Source: CAZJZH01 sp964550465 (lineage in GTDB: Bacteria; Patescibacteriota; Patescibacteriia; JACRDY01). Taken from it: DNA of 22,139 bases. Of this stretch, positions 7,057-16,000 are shown piece after piece (the first letter of the stretch is position 1; every line of letters begins with the position of its first letter). A model generated the notes under the pieces. It was not told the DNA's origin, did not search any database, and saw only the letters and a program-made list of their open reading frames with translations. The position numbers and the translations under genes are program-made. The DNA lies in NCBI GenBank assembly GCA_964550465.1, contig CAZJZH010000011.1, positions 1-22,139 of the forward strand, given 5' to 3'.

Positions 7057-10000
7057 TTATCGTATACGTGGCCCGGTAAATGGACCAGTAAACGGACTAA
7101 AAGGACTGCTTGATGATTCTTCCCCTACAGTAAAGGTAAACTCGGCTACCGTGCCCACTAGACTACCCTGGGTAGACAGCAGCACGTCATGCCAACATTG
7201 TTGATTGCCGCCAAAGCCACAGGTATTGTCAACAAAGCGTGAGTCGAAGAACTCGGTATTACCGGGGCCACTACAAATTGGTGGTAACCCACCACTATCT
7301 TCAGCTTCCCGACAGGCATTAAAGATAAAATCAACCGCTACATCTGAGTTAGCACAAAAATCCTGCAAACCAAGGAGGTTAATAATGACCGTGTTGGAAC
7401 AAAATGTCTCAATAGTAGCACGCATCTGCAGTCGCGAACCGCAGCCAGTACCGGCTGCTAGTCCATTAATAAAAGTGACTAACCCATTGCCGGCGTTACA
7501 GGCACTATCTCCCTCATCAATAGTTGCTTCCAAATAAGCGTTAACCGGCAATAGTTGTTGCTGCACAATATCACTATTGTTTTCAAAAAAATTCGGCTCT
7601 GAACTATCCCAGGTATATCCGGCCTTACCAACACTGCCAATGTAGTCGACTTCTAAATTATTAGCCTCGTCGAAACTGACAACACTCATGTCATTAAACT
7701 TGATACCAAAGTTAGCCGCTGAATCATAGCTTTCCGTTACTTTCCAGAAGATGGTGTGATCAGTACCTCCTTGTAGTTTTGGCAAGTCGACAGACGCTTC
7801 AACAGCTTCATCAAGAGTGGCAATTAAACTGTCTGGCTCAAGGCTGTCCAGATACACCTCCACTACATCTCCTCCAGCTGGGTGGCCAGCGCCAGGGCCA
7901 ATGTGGGCTAACTCAATAGCAACATCAACACAGCCTTCATCAACTTCTCCGTCACAATTGTTATCAATACCATCACATTGTTCAATATTACCTGGGAAGA
8001 CATTTGGGTCATTATCCTTACAATCGGCTGGCGCTCCACAGGTGCCATAGCCGTCACCGTCTTCATCATTGAGTTCATCAATCAAGCCGTTACAGTTGTT
8101 ATCAATCCCATCCCAGCAAATTTCCGTATTACCTGGCCCTTCACCAGGGTCATCACCACAACAGTTTGATTGACCACCGAGTTCATTCCAAGTACAGGAG
8201 GTAAATGGAGCTAGTTGACACATACTGACTGTCTCACACCGTTGTCGACACTCGTCCTCATCTGCCCCCCAACAGTCTACATCACAGGCATCGCCAATCT
8301 CATCCTCATCCGTGTCAGCTTGCAGTGGGTTGGCAGTCAGTGGGCAGTTATCGACACCACCACAAATTCTGTCACCATCACTGTCGTTGTTTGGGTCATT
8401 AACACAGAAGTCACAGGCATCCCCCACTCCGTCAGCATCAGCATCAACTTGTGCCTCACAACTACCAATCGTACAATCATCATCACTCGTACAGGCGTTG
8501 CCACCAATCGCACAGGCACGTGGGTTATAGGTCAAGACACAGTTATCGGCAAAGTCCGGCACACCGTCTTGGTCAGCGTCGTTAATAGAGTAGCCGGATA
8601 AGTTCTGACAAGCTTCACCAATAATGGTGTGGAAGTCCTGATTAATCTCTTCAAAGTCGCTCTCTTGCCACAGCTGATCGATTGATTTATCGATAAAGAT
8701 ATTTTCCCAGTTGACTAGGATCCGGCCACGCTGCTCGTCTGGCTGGTAGGCATAGAGGTAGGCGTATGAACGATCCGGACACATAAAGCTCAAGTCAACC
8801 TCATCCCAACAGGTGGCGCTGTTAAATGGCTCAACACAGCCATTGAACTGGTTCAACGGATCAACCGCCAAGCCACTGCCCAGCTCGTTACCCAAGCTGG
8901 CCTGCCATGATGGCCAGGTAGAGAAGCTACGACCAGCGATGTAGCTGCCGGCATCTAGTTGTGGGTAGGTGCCAAACTGACGGAAGTAGCTGTCTAACGC
9001 TGCGCGCATATCATGGATATCAGCCGCTCGACGGACATTGCGCTGAATCTTGGCTTTTGGATTATCACAGTAAACCGTTTCAGTGGTAGTGCCCTTATCA
9101 CACTGCTGGCCTAGAGCTGCGCAATCAGCATTAGATTCACAGAGGGTGGATGGGTCCGGGTTAGCTTCATTAATATTTGGCGAACAGCGGTAACAATCAA
9201 AGTCACTGCTACAGCTGATTGGCTGACCGCTGGCATCTAGGATTGGACTACCACCCTTCAAACAAACTTCTGACCCTTGACCGTGAACCGGAATAACATT
9301 GACGTTCAATGAGAAATTGTCAATCAACTGCTCAAAGATATTACGGGTAGCCGGATTAGCATCGTCGTTGTGTGACAAGATGTAAATGTTGGTGTAGAGT
9401 TTTTCCTCCGCATCAGAATAGTTACCACCGTTCATATAAATAGTGCTGCCACTCTGAACACCGCGGTAGCCATCAACTTCAATTGGCGTGGCTGTGCCAC
9501 CAAAGCGCTGGGCAAACCATAGGCTTGGTGACAGGTGCTGTGGATTTGGCTCTACACTGACCAAAATAGCATCGTCAGATCCTTGTAATTCTGCCCCTCG
9601 CAAGGTCACCGCAGTAGCTCGTGGCAGCAACAGGTGGCGAACCGTATTAGCTGGCTGTGGCTGGGTGAAGAATGGTGGGAACTGCAAGGCTGGTAGGTCA
9701 TCGCTAAAGTTTGGTCGACAGCTACCAACTGTACCACCACAATCTACGTCTGTCTGACAAGCAGTGCCATCCGCACAGAAGGTGCCGGCCTGGCCAGAGT
9801 CACGACAGTAGTAGGTGCGGAAATTAGTCAGTGATCCCGGTGAACCATTCTGAATATCCTCGACTTGTGATTTGGCGCTGTCAGAGAAGGCGTTTGGATC
9901 AAATTCACAAGCGTAACTGCCGTAACAGTCACCATCTACCTGACAGACGAAATTATTTGGATCACTAGGGGTGGTTGTACCATTGTCCTTATGTACACAG

Positions 10001-13000
10001 ACCTTTGGCCATGGGTTCTGACACATAAACGACACCAGGTCAGCCTGGGCTGAGAAGGATTCGCCAATCACCCCTGGCAACGCCTCCTGATCAACTGTTA
10101 CATCCGCCGTGGCGATCAGTGTTCCCTCACCGTTGACGTTAGTAGTCTGAACAGTCAGACATGATTCGTCACCAGCGCAGAAACTATCCTGCCGGGCAAT
10201 GGTCGGATTACTAATAGCCCAGCCCCATTGCCACTCATAGGTGCCGGCAATTGGCGTGATCAGTTGGCCATCCGCCTGACTGTGCGCGGTAGCGGTAAAG
10301 TCAACCGTTTCATCAAACTCAGTGAAGGCGTGTTGGGTAGGGTTGAGCGTGACATAGTCGAGCAGACAGAGATCCGCGCCACTGGTAAATGTCCAGGCTA
10401 AGGCGTCGCGCTCTTCAATAGTCACTGGCTGAGCGGTGGCTGGCGCTGGCGCAGTCATACTGCTTGGATCGGTATTGAAGCTGACTCCCCGTGGTGTACG
10501 GATATCATCAAAGACCGCCACGCGAATCTGGGTATTGGCTGGTAGTGGCTCAGATAACTGAACCACAAACTGCTTATTACTCTGGGTGATGACATCGTAG
10601 TTGAGGAAACACCATCGATCTGCTGTAGGTGGTGTTGGTAAAATCTGAGCCAACGCAGTCTGTCGCAATCGATCTACCACCCACTGCGTCAGCTGGCCGA
10701 ACCAGCGAACAAAGAACGGTCCGTCTGACAGCTGCTCATCACCGGTCCGCACCAGCGTCTCTGCCCGACCATCCGGACATGAAGCCGCGCCATTAAAGAA
10801 TTGGACAAAGACATTTGCATTATCAAACGTCACTGCCTCCATGCCTTCGACAAAATCAGTCTCACCGAGGCCTGGGCCAAAGGTGACAGAGATGGCAGTG
10901 TTACGGCAAATTGGCCCAGTTGGATCATCGGCGTGCGGATAGGCGGCCGCTACAATTGGCTTCGGCCGACAGCAGCCATTGCTGTCCAGACCATAGCCCT
11001 CAGCCGGACACTGTGCTTCATCAGTAAAGCCACAGATGACTGACAAGTCAGCTGACCCTTGGCGGCTGGCGCTGGTATCACAAGACCCGCCAGGACAATC
11101 ACCATTAACCACACAACTCTGACCAGCCAGACTTGGGTTACCCACACAAATACCTCCCGCTTCGGCAGTAATCCGCGTCTGCCCCTCGTCATTTGCCGTA
11201 GCAGCGGTAATCGGCCCGTCAAAGATTTCATTAGTCGCCCCGGTATGTAAACACTGGTCAGAACAACCGTCAGTATTATCACCTACTTGACCTTCACAAT
11301 CTTCACCATACTCAATCACCCCATTACCACAAACAGCATCTGGGATAAAGCGATTAGTTTCGATATCAATAATAGTGTAGTTGCGGTTACCAGGGTTACT
11401 GAGCTCCTCATAGAGACAACTGGTAGAACAACCATCGCCGCCAACCGGATTACCCTGGTCGCTGCGTGGGTACTCACCCCGACAGCCACCACCAAAGATA
11501 GTCGTAGTGCCACCGGTAGCATTTGAACAAGTCTCACAGTTTTCACCTACGCCAACCAAGCCGTCACCACACAGTGCCTGACCAGCCACAGAGCCTTCAG
11601 CCACACACTGCTGATCACAGCCATCTCCCGGTACAACATTACGATCATCACAGTCTTCGCCGTCTTCAACAATGCCGTTACCACAAACCGCCTGTGGCGC
11701 TGTGTGGTCCGCGCCAGTGCGCAGACAGGTGTTTGGATCACAGTTGTAGGCATTCCAAACGGCTGGCAGGATACTAATACAACTATCAGCGCCGGCTGCC
11801 AGTTCTGCACGACAGGTTGGGTCAATCAAGCCCAGGTCACACTCTTCACCGACTCCCCGCAGCCCGTCACGACAGAAGCCCGGACCGGTACTATCGGCAC
11901 TGCCTTCATACAGACAACTAGCAGAACAGCCGTCACCACTAAGAGTATTACCATCATCACAGTCCTCCCCTAATCCTTTGTAGCCATCGCCACAGACGCT
12001 CTGCAATGGCGCTACTGTAGCCACTGTTGGATCAGTTGACCGCCAATCCCAACGGTAGAGGCTGTTGTTGAGGCGCTGACCATTGGCGCTACACTGGTCC
12101 GGTTGACCAAAGGCCTGACTGGTAAAGACCTGCTGAGCACCAATTAAGTACAGTGAAGCGCGCGATGGGCTGACGCTGACCCGGTCAATCGCACAGAGGT
12201 TAAAGTCGTCTTTGACCTTAAAAGTCCAGCTGTAACTGTCAATTTCTCCATCATCATTAGCATCATAATTCAAATCAGTTAACGGCGCGCCGACTATTTG
12301 TGCACCATCCACTACCCCACCTAAGCTGTGCATCTGGCCATCAAAGACGACCCGGTAGTGCGTGTTTGGCAGCAAGGTGCCGTTGTTGTGCGAACTGGCC
12401 GGTAAGAACGTCAGCTCAGAATTATACTGCCCCGTTGGCGGATCACTGGTGTAACGGTAGCCAAGGTTTTGCCCAGCTACATCAAACGTTATCTCAACTG
12501 GGAACATGCTACCTGGCGCACAGGTTTCATCCGCCCCACAAGAATACAATTGAACTAACTCTGAGGTATCAATGCTGTCAAGCATGGCCGTATTAAAGGC
12601 CGCGCCAATCTGAGCATTGATACAAGCAAAGTCACAATCCGGCCACTGAGCGATGACTTTTGGATCTGCTAAATTAATGAACAAATTCCCATGGTCAAAC
12701 TGGCCACTGACTGGCTCGGTAGCAAAAATGCGGACCGGTGGCGCAAAGATTGGGTTGCCGCCGACATGGGCATAGGTGCGGCCAAATTCCGCACACCGAG
12801 CTGGACATACATCCTCACTCCCTACGTATACCGTCTGACTGGTGGCGGGCTTAAGTTGGAAATTAGCTTGCTCTTCATCATCATCGGTTGGACTGACACA
12901 GCTATCATCCGCCCCATCAATCGCCTCATCACCATCATTATCAAAACCATCACTACAGGCAGCTGGCCGATCACAATCACAAGCGTAAGCAGCGTAAAAT

Positions 13001-16000
13001 GTTTCACGCAGCGCTTCAGTATGTCGCAGATGCGAGGCCGCCGCACTGGTCTGGTCTCCATCTGCCTCTGAGCGATCAGTCTCACTAACACAACCAAAGT
13101 CAGCCTGGTCAGTATCGCCGTCATTATCATTATCAAAACCATCATCACATTGACTTTCAGCATTTGGTACTTCCTGTAAATTGACAAATACTGTTTCAGC
13201 AGTACCAGGTCCGCCGGTAATCGTACGAGCGTCCCACTGCCAAGCATAGTCGGCGCTGTCTAAGAAAATACAGGCGTTATCATCGGTACTAGCTAAGGCA
13301 CGGTGATAGACCGGCCCTTGAGGATTAAACGGATCAGTGTAATCACGGTAGAGTAAGCCTAGGTACTGCGCAGTGTATGAAATAGGCTCAACTTCTGCAC
13401 AGCCAATGGAGCAGAGCGTAGCATCAGCCCGGGTGCGGAAACGCCAGCTGTAATCTTCTTGTAATGGGTAGCCATTAGTAGCGTACAGGGCTTGTGTAGT
13501 TTGTGACTGATAGCCAGCTGTGGACTCCGAATCATCAGTAGCGTCACCACTACAATCACCATCAGCATCATCAATGTCACCATCACCGTCATTATCAATA
13601 CCATCAGCACACTGCGCTACCGCACTGGTGCCTCTGAGCGTTACCTGGTACCACGTATTGGTTGTGAAATTAATTGTTGGTGTAAAGATAAATCCGCTCA
13701 CACCCGGCTCACCTTCTGTGGACAACAATTCCATACTACCCTCTAGCAGATCAGTACCTTCACAGACCACCCCGCCATCACCGACACCACACTGCTCGAT
13801 CAACACGGCGCCAGTCGCACCGACACTAAAGCTGTTTTCTAGCATTGGTATTGTGAACCGCGCAGTAATAACTGAGTTCACACAGGCTCGCTCTTGGCCA
13901 CGGGCATCATCCCAGCGTGGTGTCCAAGGACTTGGGCTTGGTAGGTTTTGCCCTGCATGACAAGATAATGAAAGATCAAACTGCTCAATTACTTCTGGGA
14001 AGGCTGGTACCGGACTAGTAGAAAAGGCCCAGGCGTATGATGATGGCTGTCCCTCACCAATACCACAGTTAATAGCACAGACACCGTTACCACAACACTG
14101 CAACTGCGGTGGTTGTTCGCCACAGCTGGTATTCCACTGCCACTCATAGCCACTGTCCGCAGCTACGCCGCAAGTCCAACAACCACTCTCATCAGGCTGC
14201 CCGTCAGCCACCACTGTACAGCTGTCATCGGCCGGTTTGTTATTACAAGCGTTATCACTCTGACAAGAGCCAACGTTGAAATCAATATTGTTACTGCGTA
14301 CCCCGTCGTTGCTGACCAACTGGACTGGTCCAACGCCATCTGCTGCCCCACCCGGTACACTACTCTTAACCACTGTGCCCCAGTCCAGTAGTGGGCCGTG
14401 AGCCGTCTCATCATCATGAGGCCAGAACTTAACCTTACTCTGTACTCCCAGTGGACCAAAAGACTCACCATAGAGATAGACTGGGGTGTCAATTGGGCCG
14501 TTGTCCGGATCAATCCGACAGACCCCTGGCGTTGGTGGAGCGGTGGTCACAGAGAAGGCTGCTTCGTTACTACGGGCGCCGGCATCATCATCACGCTCTA
14601 ATTGGATAGTGAAATCTCCGGTGCTCACCCCGCTTGGTACTTTAACTACTACCCGATCATGCTGCCAGTAGTGCTGCTGACACATGGCCGGAAAATCAAC
14701 ATCGGCTGGATATTCTACGCCATCGGCGCCAATAAAGTAGACGATCCCCGCTTCACCACCAAAGTTACGACCCGTCAGCGTGACGTATTGGCCAATACCG
14801 CCTTGACTAGGATCAACCTGGGTGATAAATGGCCCGGTAGCAAAGGCATCCGCATCAACGGTAATAGCGTAGCCATTACTAATTTCACCGCCCACGCTGA
14901 CCGTAGTAGTGACTACCCCGTCACCCAGGTTTGGCAGGGTGGCGGCAATCGACTGATCAGACCAGGCACCCAACGCTTGGGCGGCCACACCACCAAAGGT
15001 CACATCAGTTGGCTGGCCGGGCGTGTCGCTAAATCCTTTACCGACAATCTCCACCGGTAGCTGTGCTGCCTGACGGTTTGGATCTACTGTACAAATACCA
15101 GGGTAATTGCGGTCTGTGGGCACAAACTCACCACCGTAGCCTAGGGCGTCATCAGTCGTGTCAGTCAGGCCACCGGCAGTGGTCAGCTCCACCTCCACTA
15201 AGACCGGCGTATCAATATCAATACCAGCTGCCAGTGGGTCCGGCGTCAGCACAATCACCTGGTTGTTCTGCCAGACATCGTCACACTGGTCTAAGCTCCC
15301 TAATGGCTGAGCGACCTGACGAATTGGCTCATCGGTCAGCGGGTCAGTAATCAGTTCGTTGGTATTTTGATCTTTAAAAGTATAGGCCACGCTACCGGTA
15401 ATGGTGCCGAAGTTGCTACCACTAATAGTCAAAAAATTACCAGGTGCGCCGTCTTCTGGGCTCAGGCCAGTGATAATCGGTAGCGGGTCACAGACACAGC
15501 TGTCAGCGTTACAGAAATTACCAGCCGCACAGCCATAGATATTTGGCGTACACATGTCATCATCAGCGCTGACATCACAGCTCTGACCACTACAAGCGCC
15601 ACACCATGGTCCACCACAGTCAACGGCGCTTTCCAGCGCTGGCGCTTCATCATCAAGCAAACCGTTCGCACAGAATGGTGGCTGGACTACTACCGTCACT
15701 TGATTAGACCGCGTGCTGTTGCCATCAAAGTCAAAGGCTTCTGCCTGTAACTTCACCCGGGCTGGTGGTGGCGTGGTAAAGGTAAAATCAAACACATCCC
15801 ACAAACCGGTCGACTGATAGGTTACCTCGCCGCCTGTGCCGGTCACTACCGGACTATCATCAATGTATGCTAAAGCATCTGACTCTGGCTCCAGCGGGAT
15901 TGTGTTGAGCTCACTATCAACATCGTACTGAATGTAGCGCTGGGTACTACCATCATTTTCATAGACCGTGTAGACGACGTGCGAAATACCAGTGTCGTCA

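Noticed and set aside
12691..13071. Antisense frames of 100-150 codons opposite the giant gene (also 8215-8601, 13520-13960, 14602-15060)
   Set aside because: Shadows created by the biased codons of Asp/Gly/Thr-rich modules; compositions are repetitive and no motif is seen.
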